Below, in pieces: positions 14,961-23,387 of a stretch of 64,000 bases of DNA (the first letter of the stretch is position 1; each line of letters begins with the position of its first letter). Source of the stretch: an uncultured Veillonella sp. (GTDB lineage Bacteria; Bacillota; Negativicutes; Veillonellales; Veillonellaceae); the NCBI GenBank assembly GCA_900538355.1, contig UPXS01000011.1:12228-76227 (forward strand), in the 5' to 3' direction. The notes beneath the pieces are model-generated. The model worked only from the letters and a program-made list of their open reading frames with translations. It was not told the DNA's origin and did not search any database. The translations under genes were made by a program, and so were the position numbers.

Positions 14961-15052
14961 TGTAAGTACGACACTAACTAAACTAACAACCTGTAAGTAC
15001 AGATTTATATTAAACATACCTGTAAGTACAATATATTCTTACAGTAAGTACT
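14961..15052 (+). repeat. Four AAGT-loop mini-hairpins in the rubrerythrin 3' region
   Basis: GTAAGTAC occurs at 14962-14969, 14993-15000, 15022-15029 and 15044-15051, at distances of 31, 29 and 22 bases. With flanks they form TGT/ACG, CTGT/ACAG, TGT/ACA and AGT/ACT stems around AAGT. The same octamer occurs twice in the 5' leader (14225 and 14391). The spacing is too short and the units too small for a CRISPR array. Confidence 0.75.
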
Positions 15053-15070
15053 AACAACTTCCTTAACAAA

Positions 15071-15100
15071 AAGACGATGACTTAGGTCATCGTCTTTTTT
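15071..15100 (+). terminator. Terminator of the rubrerythrin transcript
   Basis: AAGACGATGAC-TTAG-GTCATCGTCTT stem followed by T residues. Bases 15104-15237 beyond it hold only G/T-rich sequence with no feature I can support. Confidence 0.85.
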
Positions 15101-15237
15101 TGTGTTCTATTTGCTATTAAGGTTGTATTTTGGTTGTGTTTTTGGGGATGTGTTTTATTGGTTGTGTTTTATTTGATTATATTCCGTACTTGTATTACTA
15201 ATAGAGCGTAATAATCCATAAATTATGGTAATAGCAA

Positions 15238-16755
15238 CTATTTAGTACTATCCACTAAATGCTTAAACTGTTGGGCTGCTTCATAAGGATTATCTGCATG
15301 GGCTATAGCAGATATAATGGCAACACCACAGGCTCCTGCTTCTAGTATAGGTTTTGTATTATCTAAGGTAATGCCCCCAATACCAACGCATGGTAGTGTT
15401 AAACCTTCTGCTTGTAGTTCACTAATTCGAGTTGGGCCGCATGGTTCTTGTGCATCAGGTTTACTACTTGTAGCATACATAGGCCCTACACCTACACAAT
15501 CAGCGTAGACTACATCGGTCTTATGTAGTTCCTCCACGGAGTGAATGGAAATACCAACTACCTTATGCCCTATAAGATGGCGTACCTCTTCTAGGCACAT
15601 ATCTTCCTGTCCGACGTGAACGCCATCGGCATTAACAGCTACTGCTAAGTCTACATCGTCGTTGATAATATAGAGTACATTGTACTTCGCACAGATTTGT
15701 TGTAACTGTTGGGCTAACTCTAATTTCTGTTGTCCTTCTAAAGTGCCCATTCCCTTTTCTCTAAATTGGAAACAAGTCACACCACCTCGACACGCCTCTT
15801 CTACGACACTTAGCAAGCGATTTTCGTTGAGGCCTACATCTTGCGTACCACCAATGAAATATACTTGTAATTGATCAGGTAGCACCACAGGGCGTATACG
15901 ATTTTCAGACATAAGAACTGCATCACCTAGTGTATATAAGGCATCCATAAAGGCTACACTAAAGCTACCAGGCTTTATGCCACTCACCTGCACTGCACGT
16001 TCGCCAGCAAGGCCGTAGTAAGCCAATACATAGGCGAGGAATTCACCGATAGATACTCTATCTTTACATGGATAATACGCGCTAAAGAAGGCGGCTAGTA
16101 CGGCGCCTAATAAACAGCCCGTCCCCGTTACGGCTGTCATAACAGGGTATCCATGTGGTACTGCAAATACGCGAGTCCCATCGGAAACATAATCCTCTTC
16201 CCCCGTTGCTACTACCGGGCAGTTGATAAGACGTGCCAGACGATAGGCAATAACAGCACTATCCTCAACTTGTGCGCCATCTACACCTTTGCCTGCAGTA
16301 GAATTATTAGCCGTATCATCGGAACTTAAAGCATCATAAATAGCTTTGATTTCACTTTGGTTACCTCGTAATAAAGAGATATGACCAGTCTTAATCAAGT
16401 CTAAAACAACAGATAATCGGTAAGCACCAGCGTGACAGCCTACAGGATCAAGCACAACTGGCACCTCATGCGTCTTCGCTAGTTTTATGGCCTCTTTATA
16501 GTAACTAACCTTATCTGGCGTAAGCGTTCCAATATTGATGAGTAAGGCCGACGCATGTACGATGAGGTCTTTTAAATCTTCACTACATTCGCTCATCACA
16601 GGTGATGCACCAATAGCTAGTAAACCGTTGGCCGTAAAGGTACGCACCACATCATTAGTAATGCAAATAACAAGAGGATTTCTCTGACGCAAGGTCTCTA
16701 ATATATTTAGTTCAGGCCAAGAGCGGCCATTCATATATGGATTTTCATGGTTCAT
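15238..16755 (-). CDS. Bifunctional hydroxyethylthiazole kinase / thiamine-phosphate synthase (ThiM-ThiE fusion)
   Basis: Fusion of 505 residues covering two salvage steps. The N-terminal half (about 20-285) is ThiM, which phosphorylates hydroxyethylthiazole: NPLVICITNDVVRTFTANG, LDPVGCHAGAYR, GNQSEI, and VTGTGCLLGAVLAAF with the catalytic cysteine. The C-terminal half (about 300 to the end) is ThiE, which joins thiazole phosphate and HMP pyrophosphate: CFQFREKGMG, DGVHVGQEDM, VGVGPMYATSSKPDA, CVGIGGI. The start at 16755 (MNHENPY) has GAGGAG upstream; an ATG at 16776 overlaps the thiD end and would add 7 residues. It is the last gene of thiW-thiD-thiME under a TPP riboswitch. No thiC, thiG or thiS is nearby. 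Confidence 0.9.
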   Translation of the reverse strand: MNHENPYMNGRSWPELNILETLRQRNPLVICITNDVVRTFTANGLLAIGASPVMSECSEDLKDLIVHASALLINIGTLTPDKVSYYKEAIKLAKTHEVPVVLDPVGCHAGAYRLSVVLDLIKTGHISLLRGNQSEIKAIYDALSSDDTANNSTAGKGVDGAQVEDSAVIAYRLARLINCPVVATGEEDYVSDGTRVFAVPHGYPVMTAVTGTGCLLGAVLAAFFSAYYPCKDRVSIGEFLAYVLAYYGLAGERAVQVSGIKPGSFSVAFMDALYTLGDAVLMSENRIRPVVLPDQLQVYFIGGTQDVGLNENRLLSVVEEACRGGVTCFQFREKGMGTLEGQQKLELAQQLQQICAKYNVLYIINDDVDLAVAVNADGVHVGQEDMCLEEVRHLIGHKVVGISIHSVEELHKTDVVYADCVGVGPMYATSSKPDAQEPCGPTRISELQAEGLTLPCVGIGGITLDNTKPILEAGACGVAIISAIAHADNPYEAAQQFKHLVDSTK

Positions 16756-16768
16756 ATCACAATCTCCT

Positions 16769-17602
16769 CTAGTCATCCTTCAAGAGCTCATCCATCGTTT
16801 CAGGTCCATTAGATAACAGTCCATAAGCCATATGATTAACAGGGCCACAGCCATGTCCTAGCACTGGATTATGCTTAATAGCAAGAGCTATGTAATTCTT
16901 CGCAATACCAATGGAATCCATTACGTCGCGCCCTTTAGCGAGTTCCGCCGTAATAACTGCAGAGAATGTACAGCCCGTACCATGCGTGTGTACCGTATCG
17001 TATTTAGGACTTGTCCAAGTACGTACGCTACCATCTTTGGTGAAAGCATAATCCGTTGCATCTTCTCCAATATGTCCGCCTTTAATGATGACAACTTGTG
17101 GTCCTAATTCCTGTAAGATACGATGAGCCGCCGTTGTTATGTCGCTTTCACAAGCAATAGACATATCAGCTAAAACCTCAGCCTCACTGCGATTAGGGGT
17201 AATAACTGTAGCGGTAGGAATGAGTTTAGATTTTAAGAAATTTACCGCCTCATCTGATACAAGTCGGTCACCGCTGGTAGCAATCATAACAGGATCCATT
17301 ACGTATGGAATATTTTTACTCACATAGGGATAGATGAGGTCCATCATTTCCGGGAAAGCAATCATGCCTGTCTTAACGGCTTGGGGCGCAATATCTGAGT
17401 ACACATCGTGTAACTGTTTCTCTATGCTTTCTAAGGATAGATGTTCTACATGATGTACACCGGTTGTATTTTGAGACACTACAGAGGTAACGACAGCCAT
17501 GCCATATACATTACGGCTTTGGAATGATTTCAAATCGGCCATAATACCAGCACCGCCGCTTGGGTCAGTACCAGCAATTGTTAGTGCAGTATGTAATTTC
17601 AT
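16769..17602 (-). CDS. thiD: Hydroxymethylpyrimidine / phosphomethylpyrimidine kinase
   Basis: ThiD of 277 residues phosphorylates HMP twice to HMP pyrophosphate for thiamine synthesis. The start region has TIAGTDPSGGAGIMADLKSF, followed by VTSVVSQNTTGV, MDPVMIATSGDRL, ITPNRSEAEVL and THGTGCTFSAVITAEL with the anion-hole cysteine. The start at 17602 follows AGGAGG, and its ATG overlaps the thiW stop codon (TAATG). An upstream in-frame ATG at 17665 lies inside thiW. Co-transcribed with thiW and the ThiM-ThiE gene. Confidence 0.95.
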   Translation of the reverse strand: MKLHTALTIAGTDPSGGAGIMADLKSFQSRNVYGMAVVTSVVSQNTTGVHHVEHLSLESIEKQLHDVYSDIAPQAVKTGMIAFPEMMDLIYPYVSKNIPYVMDPVMIATSGDRLVSDEAVNFLKSKLIPTATVITPNRSEAEVLADMSIACESDITTAAHRILQELGPQVVIIKGGHIGEDATDYAFTKDGSVRTWTSPKYDTVHTHGTGCTFSAVITAELAKGRDVMDSIGIAKNYIALAIKHNPVLGHGCGPVNHMAYGLLSNGPETMDELLKDD

Positions 17603-18081
17603 TATGCCTCCTTGTGTAATAGATGACGACGAGATAGGATTTGTAACACAATAAACCCAATGCAAGCCCCTGCTATAGAGCTCATGGAGAAGGATGTAAT
17701 CAAGGTCAACAACGCTAATGGTTTGCCTAATAGGAAATGAGCAATAGGATAGCTAACAAGAGCACCAAGTAGGCCCGTACCGATGATTTCACCTAAAGCT
17801 GCCGCCCAGATAGCATTGTATTTTTTATATAAATACGCAGATAGCCAGGCGCCAATCATGCTACCAGGAAAGGCCAATGGAGAACCTAGTGCCAATACAT
17901 TGCGTAAACAAGATGTACTAAATGCGGCACCTACAGAGAATCTTGCACCAACTATAACGGCTAAAATTACATTAATCATATGTTGAAATGGAAAGATACG
18001 AGCCGGCCCAACAGGAATAGATGTTATTGACAATACCACACCTAAGGCCACACATATGCTAGCAATAATCAGTTTTTTCAT
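17602..18081 (-). CDS. thiW: ThiW-family thiamine-precursor transporter component
   Basis: Small membrane protein of 159 residues with about five hydrophobic segments, a substrate-binding (S) component of an ECF-type transporter. Features typical of ThiW are VGPARIFPFQHMINVILAVI, FSTSCLRNVLALGSPLAFPG and GEIIGTGLLGALVSYPIAH. ThiW is predicted to import the thiazole precursor, which the downstream ThiM domain would phosphorylate. Start at 18081 (MKKLIIAS) with AGGAGGT-like sequence upstream, rather than an ATG 36 bases earlier that lies in the riboswitch expression platform. First gene of the reverse-strand thiamine operon. The energising ECF module must be encoded elsewhere. Confidence 0.88.
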   Translation of the reverse strand: MKKLIIASICVALGVVLSITSIPVGPARIFPFQHMINVILAVIVGARFSVGAAFSTSCLRNVLALGSPLAFPGSMIGAWLSAYLYKKYNAIWAAALGEIIGTGLLGALVSYPIAHFLLGKPLALLTLITSFSMSSIAGACIGFIVLQILSRRHLLHKEA

Positions 18082-18104
18082 AATACCTCCAAATATATAA
18101 AAAC

Positions 18105-18130
18105 AAGACCACTCCAAATGGAATGGTCTC
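18105..18130 (-). terminator. Expression-platform terminator of the thiW TPP riboswitch
   Basis: Reverse-strand hairpin GAGACCATTCC-ATTT-GGAGTGGTCTT followed by five T, between the aptamer and thiW. This fits transcription termination when TPP is bound. Confidence 0.75.
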
Positions 18131-18154
18131 GTAATAGTTTAGTATTATGTTTCA

Positions 18155-18236
18155 CTCCACTTCCCTACGCCAGTATTATCTGGATCAGGTCTAGGGTTTT
18201 GAATGGTCAATCTCAGCAAAAGCACCCCTAGTGGCA
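18155..18236 (-). promoter_or_regulatory. TPP riboswitch upstream of thiW
   Basis: Reverse-strand aptamer with the thi-box signatures: AGGGGTGC, GCTGAGATTGA, ACCCTAGACCTGATC, GGATAATACTGGCGTAGGGA and AGTGG, in the right order. It should shut down thiW-thiD-thiME when thiamine pyrophosphate is plentiful. Confidence 0.95.
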
Positions 18237-18254
18237 ATATATTTTTATACTCTA

Positions 18255-18283
18255 GTTATAACATTATTATACAATCTATGCAA
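18255..18283 (-). promoter_or_regulatory. Promoter of the thiW operon
   Basis: On the reverse strand TTGCAT (18278-18283), 17-base spacer, TATAAC (18255-18260), about 20 bases ahead of the aptamer. Confidence 0.6.
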
Positions 18284-18291
18284 CAAAAGAT

Positions 18292-18320
18292 TTGACTGTT
18301 TCCTATTAACCGCCTATAAT
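18292..18320 (+). promoter_or_regulatory. Promoter of cytX
   Basis: TTGACT (18292-18297), 17-base spacer, TATAAT (18315-18320), just ahead of the forward TPP riboswitch and divergent from the thiW promoter. Confidence 0.7.
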
Positions 18321-18328
18321 GAAGCCAT

Positions 18329-18412
18329 AACGGGGTGCTCACACGAGTGGGCTGAGAGTAAGCTAATGCTTTAACCCATAACCTGATTTGGATAATGCCA
18401 ACGTAGGGAACA
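18329..18412 (+). promoter_or_regulatory. TPP riboswitch upstream of cytX
   Basis: Forward-strand aptamer with ACGGGGTGCTC, GGGCTGAGAG, ACCCATAACCTGAT, GGATAATGCCAACGTAGGGA. It is a second TPP riboswitch, back to back with the thiW one. Confidence 0.95.
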
Positions 18413-18424
18413 TAGAGGATTAAT

Positions 18425-18452
18425 AGCCGAGTTCCTGTGAACTCGGCTTTTT
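18425..18452 (+). terminator. Expression-platform terminator of the cytX TPP riboswitch
   Basis: AGCCGAGTTC-CTGT-GAACTCGGCT stem followed by five T, 27 bases before the cytX ATG. Confidence 0.8.
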
Positions 18453-18478
18453 CTATGACTTCCTGGCAAGGAGGACGT

Positions 18479-19672
18479 ATGAAAGACACACACATTACAC
18501 AACCACAGTTCGCCATGATATGGTTTGGTGCCGCACTATCCATAGCGGAGATTATGACAGGAACCTATCTGGCCCCCTTAGGGCTCACCCAAGGTCTATA
18601 TGCTATCATACTGGGACATATTATCGGCGGTATATTACTCTTTGGAGCAGGCCTCATCGGTGGACGCTTGCGACAAGGTAGTATGAATACTACTGCCTTC
18701 AGCTTTGGCCCCCTAGGGGCTAAGGGCTTTGCCTTTTTAAATATGTTGCAGCTCATCGGCTGGACGAGTATCATGATTTACGACGCTATGCTTGCGTTAC
18801 AAGAGCTAGCACCTCTATCCCCTATGATTTGGACTACAGCCATCGGAGCTCTCGTCATTCTGTGGCTTTTCATCGGCCTCCACAATACGGGCTATATTCA
18901 AGCCATCGTATCTATTTTACTACTAGGTCTCACTATCTACATGGGCGCTCACATGATAGCTCAGTGGCCTAGTGAAAGTAGCCTTATAACTAGTGGAAAT
19001 ATGAGTTTCATGGCAGCCCTTGAACTATCTATCGCCATGCCACTCTCTTGGCTTCCTCTTATTAGTGATTATACTCGTGAAAGCAAAAATCCTTTCTCTG
19101 CATCACTGACAAGTGCCACAGTCTACACCATAACAAGTATTGTTATGTACACCTTAGGCCTTAGCGCCGCTATCTTTGGTGGCGGCGACTCCATTATTAC
19201 CATCATGATGAATGCAGGCCTCGGTCTAGCAGGACTTATCGTTATTATCTTCTCTACCGTAACTACAACCTTTATGGACGCTTATTCAGCTGGCGTATCT
19301 AGTACGACGATCTATAGCGGAGCCTCCAGTAAAGGCATCGCCGTTATCGTTACAATCGTCGGAACCATCGCAGCTATCCTATACCCAATGGATGATATTA
19401 CAGACTTCCTATACCTCATTGGCTCTGTGTTTGCACCGATGATAGCCATTCTATTGGCCGACTATTTCATTAATCGACAACAAGTACAAACTCTATCGGC
19501 TTATCTTGTACGAGGTCTCATCTGGGCTGTATCCGTTGGCTTATATCACTATATGTTACATAGTGAAAGCACAATAGGTGCTACGCTACCAGCTTTTGCT
19601 ATGGCCTTCGTAGTAACCGCTATCGTTGGATATATAAGTAAAACAGCGCACGCATCAACAGAAATTAAGTAG
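18479..19672 (+). CDS. cytX: Hydroxymethylpyrimidine transporter CytX
   Basis: NCS1-family (purine-cytosine permease type) membrane transporter of 397 residues with about twelve hydrophobic segments. MIWFGAALSIAEIMTGTYLA at the N-terminus, AFSFGPLGAKGFAFLNMLQL and LSWLPLISDYTRESKNPF are typical of CytX. The start at 18479 (MKDTHITQ) follows AAGGAGG; an in-frame ATG at 18437 lies inside the terminator hairpin. The TPP riboswitch directly upstream supports a thiamine-precursor substrate, most likely HMP, which ThiD would then phosphorylate. Single-gene unit. Confidence 0.92.
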   Translation: MKDTHITQPQFAMIWFGAALSIAEIMTGTYLAPLGLTQGLYAIILGHIIGGILLFGAGLIGGRLRQGSMNTTAFSFGPLGAKGFAFLNMLQLIGWTSIMIYDAMLALQELAPLSPMIWTTAIGALVILWLFIGLHNTGYIQAIVSILLLGLTIYMGAHMIAQWPSESSLITSGNMSFMAALELSIAMPLSWLPLISDYTRESKNPFSASLTSATVYTITSIVMYTLGLSAAIFGGGDSIITIMMNAGLGLAGLIVIIFSTVTTTFMDAYSAGVSSTTIYSGASSKGIAVIVTIVGTIAAILYPMDDITDFLYLIGSVFAPMIAILLADYFINRQQVQTLSAYLVRGLIWAVSVGLYHYMLHSESTIGATLPAFAMAFVVTAIVGYISKTAHASTEIK

Positions 19673-19756
19673 CATTAGCAAATAACATCTATTATAAACG
19701 TACTAATTCAATACTAAAGATAAGGCTCAATACACTGCTATCAACTATCTAAAAAG

Positions 19757-19806
19757 AAAACACCTTCACAATCCACTAGTAGGATTATGAAGGTGTTTTT
19801 TATTAT
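19757..19806. terminator. Bidirectional terminator between cytX and modC
   Basis: AAAACACCTTCA...TGAAGGTGTTTT stem with T runs on both strands, in the gap between two converging genes. Confidence 0.8.
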
Positions 19807-19820
19807 CTTAAATTTTACAG

Positions 19821-20450
19821 TTATTCAGATATCGTAATGAGCCCATTTTCACAAATCCAATGTCTATCCCCTACAGCTTCTACTTCGCTTTCATCATGAG
19901 TCACCCATACGCATGGCACATCCCATTCACGAATAATGGAAACGAGGTCTTCACGAACTTGTTTTCGCAAATTCCAATCTAGTGCCGATAAAGGCTCATC
20001 GAGGAGCAGAATGGTCGGTTTTGAGTAGAGCGCACGGCCTAGTGCAACCCGCTGTTGCTCACCACCAGATAAACTACCAGCCTTGGTATTACGATATTTC
20101 TCTAAACCTAACCGTTGTAACAATGTATCACACATGTCAGGTGTGCCACGTTTACTATAGGTAATATTATGTTCTACCGACAAATGAGGGAATACGATAT
20201 TACCTTGCGGCATATAGCCTACTTGCCGTTTTTGAGCGGGCACCCATATCTTTTTGTCTCGATCTACCCACGTTGTATCATCGTATTGAATACTACCAGT
20301 GGTTGGTTTTACGAGCCCTGCAATGCATTTAATAAAGGTACTTTTACCACTGCCAGACTGACCAGTCAGCACAGTAATGCCAGAAGACAATGCCCCCTCA
20401 GCTTTCACAGTCACAGAAGCTCTAGCTACAGTAAAGGAAAATGTAATCAT
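19821..20450 (-). CDS. modC: Molybdate ABC transporter ATP-binding protein (short ModC)
   Basis: ABC ATPase of 209 residues that powers molybdate uptake. Walker A GQSGSGKSTFIKC, Q-loop region VGYMPQGNIVFPHL, signature SLSGGEQQRVALGRAL, Walker B ILLLDEPLSALDW and the switch histidine in CVWVTHDESE. It lacks the C-terminal TOBE (molybdate-sensing) domain of E. coli ModC, so feedback by bound molybdate is unlikely. It starts 8 bases after modB and is the last gene of modABC. The substrate is assigned from operon context; tungstate is an alternative. Confidence 0.88.
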   Translation of the reverse strand: MITFSFTVARASVTVKAEGALSSGITVLTGQSGSGKSTFIKCIAGLVKPTTGSIQYDDTTWVDRDKKIWVPAQKRQVGYMPQGNIVFPHLSVEHNITYSKRGTPDMCDTLLQRLGLEKYRNTKAGSLSGGEQQRVALGRALYSKPTILLLDEPLSALDWNLRKQVREDLVSIIREWDVPCVWVTHDESEVEAVGDRHWICENGLITISE

Positions 20451-20458
20451 AGAACCTC

Positions 20459-21127
20459 CTAATTATTCTCTGTATGGCGGAACAAGGAACCCTTCGTAAT
20501 GAGGTGAATACCGCTCAATAATGCCAATGTAAGGACACAAATATAAACCACAAGCTCAAATGCATCCATGTACTGCCCTGCCTCTACGTAGGAGTAAATA
20601 GCTAGTGGCATGGTGCGCGTTATCTTTGGAATATTGCCAGCAATCAAGATAGTCGCCCCAAACTCACCCATGGCGCGGCAAAACGCCAAGATGCTACCCG
20701 TTAAAATACCTTTCCACGCAAGAGGCACAGATATGGTAAAGAATATACGCAATTCTGAAGCGCCCAATGTACGCGCTACGTCCTCCATATTATGATCGAC
20801 GGACTGCAACGCAGAACGCACTGTTTGATAAAATAGAGGGAATGCAATGACTGAAGAGGCAACGACTGCACCAGAAGCGGCAAAGACTACACTCATACCA
20901 TGAGCTTCGAGCCATGCACCGAACGCATATCCTGGTGTAAATACCATGAGAAGAGCAAAGCCCACAACTACAGGTGGCAACACAAGGGGCAATGTAATTA
21001 GGGCATCTAAAATAGCCATGCCGCCCCACTTACAGCGATTCATCCAATAACAAGCTCCCAATCCTGTAATAATTACAATGATAAGAGCAATACTCGCCAC
21101 CCACAGAGATAGCCAAAACGGACTCAT
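20459..21127 (-). CDS. modB: Molybdate ABC transporter permease
   Basis: Inner-membrane permease of 222 residues with five to six membrane segments. It has the EAA-loop sequence MEDVARTLGASELRIFFTIS and the C-terminal FCRAMGEFGATILIAGNIP expected of ModB. The start at 21127 (MSPFWLSL) is chosen for the AAAGGGGG upstream, giving a slightly shorter protein than the ORF's first ATG. It lies between modA (upstream, across a hairpin) and modC. A possible own promoter (TTAGAC...TATGAT) lies in the 178-base modA-modB gap. Confidence 0.9.
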   Translation of the reverse strand: MSPFWLSLWVASIALIIVIITGLGACYWMNRCKWGGMAILDALITLPLVLPPVVVGFALLMVFTPGYAFGAWLEAHGMSVVFAASGAVVASSVIAFPLFYQTVRSALQSVDHNMEDVARTLGASELRIFFTISVPLAWKGILTGSILAFCRAMGEFGATILIAGNIPKITRTMPLAIYSYVEAGQYMDAFELVVYICVLTLALLSGIHLITKGSLFRHTENN

Positions 21128-21273
21128 AGTACGCCCCCTTTCTATCAATAAGACTAAAATCAGTAATAATAAAAATACATCTAGTTTTAAAATGATTTAC
21201 GTATTTGCATCATATAGCATATGAAAATGTATGTCTAACATATTCATAATAATATCTATATTGTATCATAAGA

Positions 21274-21302
21274 AAACGCTAGCCTCGAAAGCTAGCGTTT
21301 TA
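21274..21302 (-). terminator. Intra-operon terminator/attenuator after modA
   Basis: Reverse-strand stem AAAACGCTAGC / GCTAGCGTTTT right after the modA stop codon, followed by T-containing sequence. It would set modA expression above modBC, as is common for binding proteins. Confidence 0.7.
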
Positions 21303-21305
21303 CTC

Positions 21306-22094
21306 TTATTTAGAAGTAGAGAAACCGTATTTTTCTAATACTTTTTGGCCTTCTGGACTCATTACGTATTGGTAAAAGTCTTTTGCCAATGCGTTGTCAT
21401 ATTTTTTAATGATACCGATTGGATAGATGACTGGATCATGGGAATCAGCCGGCGTTACAGCAGAGATTTGAACTGCATCGCCTGCAGCAATAGCATCTGT
21501 TTTGTAGATAAAGCCCGCATCACCAGCACCTTGGCTAATAGATGCTGTTACAGCTTTTACGTCTTTAGCATATACCACATTTGGTTCAACTTGTTCCCAA
21601 ACACCTAATTTTGTTAATACTTGTTTACCATAATTACCAGCTGGTACTGTTTCAGGATTACCTAAAACGATACGTTTAACAGAAGCAATTTGATTTAATT
21701 CAATTTTAGGTTGGCCTTTTGGAACTACGAGAACTAATTCATTAGTTACAAATGGTTTAACATCTGTTACAAGGTCTTTATCTTGCAACATTTTCATATT
21801 CTTTTCGTCAGCAGAGATGAATAAGCTAGCTGGTGCACCTTGTTCGATTTGTTGGCGCAATGTACCAGAACCAGCAAAGTTAATAGCAATTTGGTCATCT
21901 GCTAAGTTATGACTCTTTTTGTAGGAATCTGCCAATTCAGTAAGGGCCCCTTTCAAGCTCGCTGCCGCTTGTACTGTAATCTTTTCAGATGTGCTTGGTT
22001 TAGCAGAATCTGCTGCTTTGTTTGTGTCACTACCACACCCCACCAATAGGGCTAGCATGAAAACGCTCATTAAAACTAATAGAATTCGTTTCAT
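21306..22094 (-). CDS. modA: Molybdate-binding lipoprotein
   Basis: Periplasmic-facing binding protein of 262 residues. The lipoprotein signal ends at LALLVGCGSD, so it is anchored by lipid. ModA motifs: VQAAASLKGALTELADSYKK, INFAGSGTLRQQIEQGAPAS with LFISADEKNM, and GNPETVPAGNYGKQVLTKLG. Start at 22094 with AGGAGG upstream; the ORF's earlier in-frame start has no ribosome binding site. The leader (about 22095-22180) can form small stems, but I could not match it to the Moco riboswitch. Molybdate would feed the hydroxylase at 41.5-48.4 kb. Confidence 0.9.
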   Translation of the reverse strand: MKRILLVLMSVFMLALLVGCGSDTNKAADSAKPSTSEKITVQAAASLKGALTELADSYKKSHNLADDQIAINFAGSGTLRQQIEQGAPASLFISADEKNMKMLQDKDLVTDVKPFVTNELVLVVPKGQPKIELNQIASVKRIVLGNPETVPAGNYGKQVLTKLGVWEQVEPNVVYAKDVKAVTASISQGAGDAGFIYKTDAIAAGDAVQISAVTPADSHDPVIYPIGIIKKYDNALAKDFYQYVMSPEGQKVLEKYGFSTSK

Positions 22095-22379
22095 AATTCC
22101 TCCTGTGCATCCCTTTGGACTCCACACTGTGAAAGCCATGGTTACTAACCGTAGAGACACGTTCAAAGAACAAACTAAATATACAATATATTCACATTAT
22201 ACTATACATTTGTTAATTAATATGTATGTAAAAGCTCACATTTTGTATATATATTTCTGATGAATACCATAAGAAATCATAATGGATAAAACTTTTAAGT
22301 CTCAAACAATACATACTATGGTATGATAATACTATACATTAAATCCATACTAAATTAATGAGAAACTCTAGGTGAGATA

Positions 22380-23369
22380 ATGAATATATTCGAGTTAATA
22401 GGACATATATTTATGAACTCTATGATTCCTATCTTTATACTGATAGGCGTAGGGTTTATATTGGATAGAAAATTTAAACTAGATTTATATACACTGAGTA
22501 AACTAAACTTCTACATATTATTACCTACATTTGTATTTAGGGCCATGTATGAAGCTAAATTTACATCAGGTACGTTAGAAATTGTATTTTGTGCACTAGT
22601 TGTACTCATACTGAACTCTATACTTTCAGGTGTAGTCGGCAAAATACAAGGTTATGATGTAGCCAAAATCGCCACATTAAAGAACTGCGTTATGTTTAAC
22701 AATGTCGGCAATATGGGCATCGCCCTTGCCATCTTTGTATTTACTAATGTGCCTTACGTCATCGATGGCGCAACCCCCTATGCTGATTTAGGTCTTGTCA
22801 GCGTCGTATCCATTATGATTATACAGACCATTACGAGTAATACCTATGGGTTCTACCAAGCTGGCGCTGGGCGATTGAGCACAAAGGATGCCTTAAGCGT
22901 AGTATTCCATATGCCTATGGTATATGCTATACCACTTGCATTACTTTGCCAGCTCTTACCATTTGATTTACACGGTCTATTCTTCTTTGCACCACTTAAG
23001 ATCTTTGCTAATGCCTTTGTAGGCGTTGCCATGATCGCTTTAGGGGTGCAAATTAACAGAACGCCATTAAACTTCTTTAAGGCCGATGTTATGCTTGCTA
23101 CATCCTTACGTCTCATCGTAAGTCCACTGATTGCTGCAATTATTACCATTTTATTCATTATGTTCTATGGCCCTATGCATCCGATTGCAGCCCAAACGAT
23201 TGTCATTACCTATAGCGTACCAACAGCCATCAATATGGCCCTCATCGCTATTGAAATGAAAAACAATCCGGAGTACGCTACGCAAATTGTAATGGGTACA
23301 ACCATATTATCGGCAGTAACCATGCCACTATTTATTACTATAGCCTATTACCTCTTCCCATTATATTAA
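22380..23369 (+). CDS. AEC (auxin efflux carrier) family transporter
   Basis: Membrane protein of 329 residues with about ten hydrophobic segments in two halves. It has the AEC-family pattern: MNSMIPIFILIGVGFILDRK, LSKLNFYILLPTFVFRAMYE, NCVMFNNVGNMGIALAIFVF, then a charged middle and the second half with GVAMIALGVQIN, LRLIVSPLIAAI and YSVPTAINMALIA. Bacterial members often carry malate or other carboxylates; the substrate here is not known. AGGTGAG lies upstream of the ATG. Single gene with its own terminator at 23388. Confidence 0.88.
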   Translation: MNIFELIGHIFMNSMIPIFILIGVGFILDRKFKLDLYTLSKLNFYILLPTFVFRAMYEAKFTSGTLEIVFCALVVLILNSILSGVVGKIQGYDVAKIATLKNCVMFNNVGNMGIALAIFVFTNVPYVIDGATPYADLGLVSVVSIMIIQTITSNTYGFYQAGAGRLSTKDALSVVFHMPMVYAIPLALLCQLLPFDLHGLFFFAPLKIFANAFVGVAMIALGVQINRTPLNFFKADVMLATSLRLIVSPLIAAIITILFIMFYGPMHPIAAQTIVITYSVPTAINMALIAIEMKNNPEYATQIVMGTTILSAVTMPLFITIAYYLFPLY

Positions 23370-23387
23370 TACTAGTATACCTATACA

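Noticed and set aside
14961..15052. Regularly spaced GTAAGTAC repeats taken as a CRISPR array
   Set aside because: Units are 8 bases and spacers about 14-23 bases, no cas genes are present, and the same loop occurs in other stems. Interpreted as mini-hairpins.
18256..18543. Reverse ORF across the two TPP riboswitches and the cytX start
   Set aside because: It runs through two well-defined structured RNAs and cytX on the other strand; not a gene.
22095..22260. Moco riboswitch ahead of modA
   Set aside because: Short stems are present, but I could not align the conserved Moco aptamer elements.
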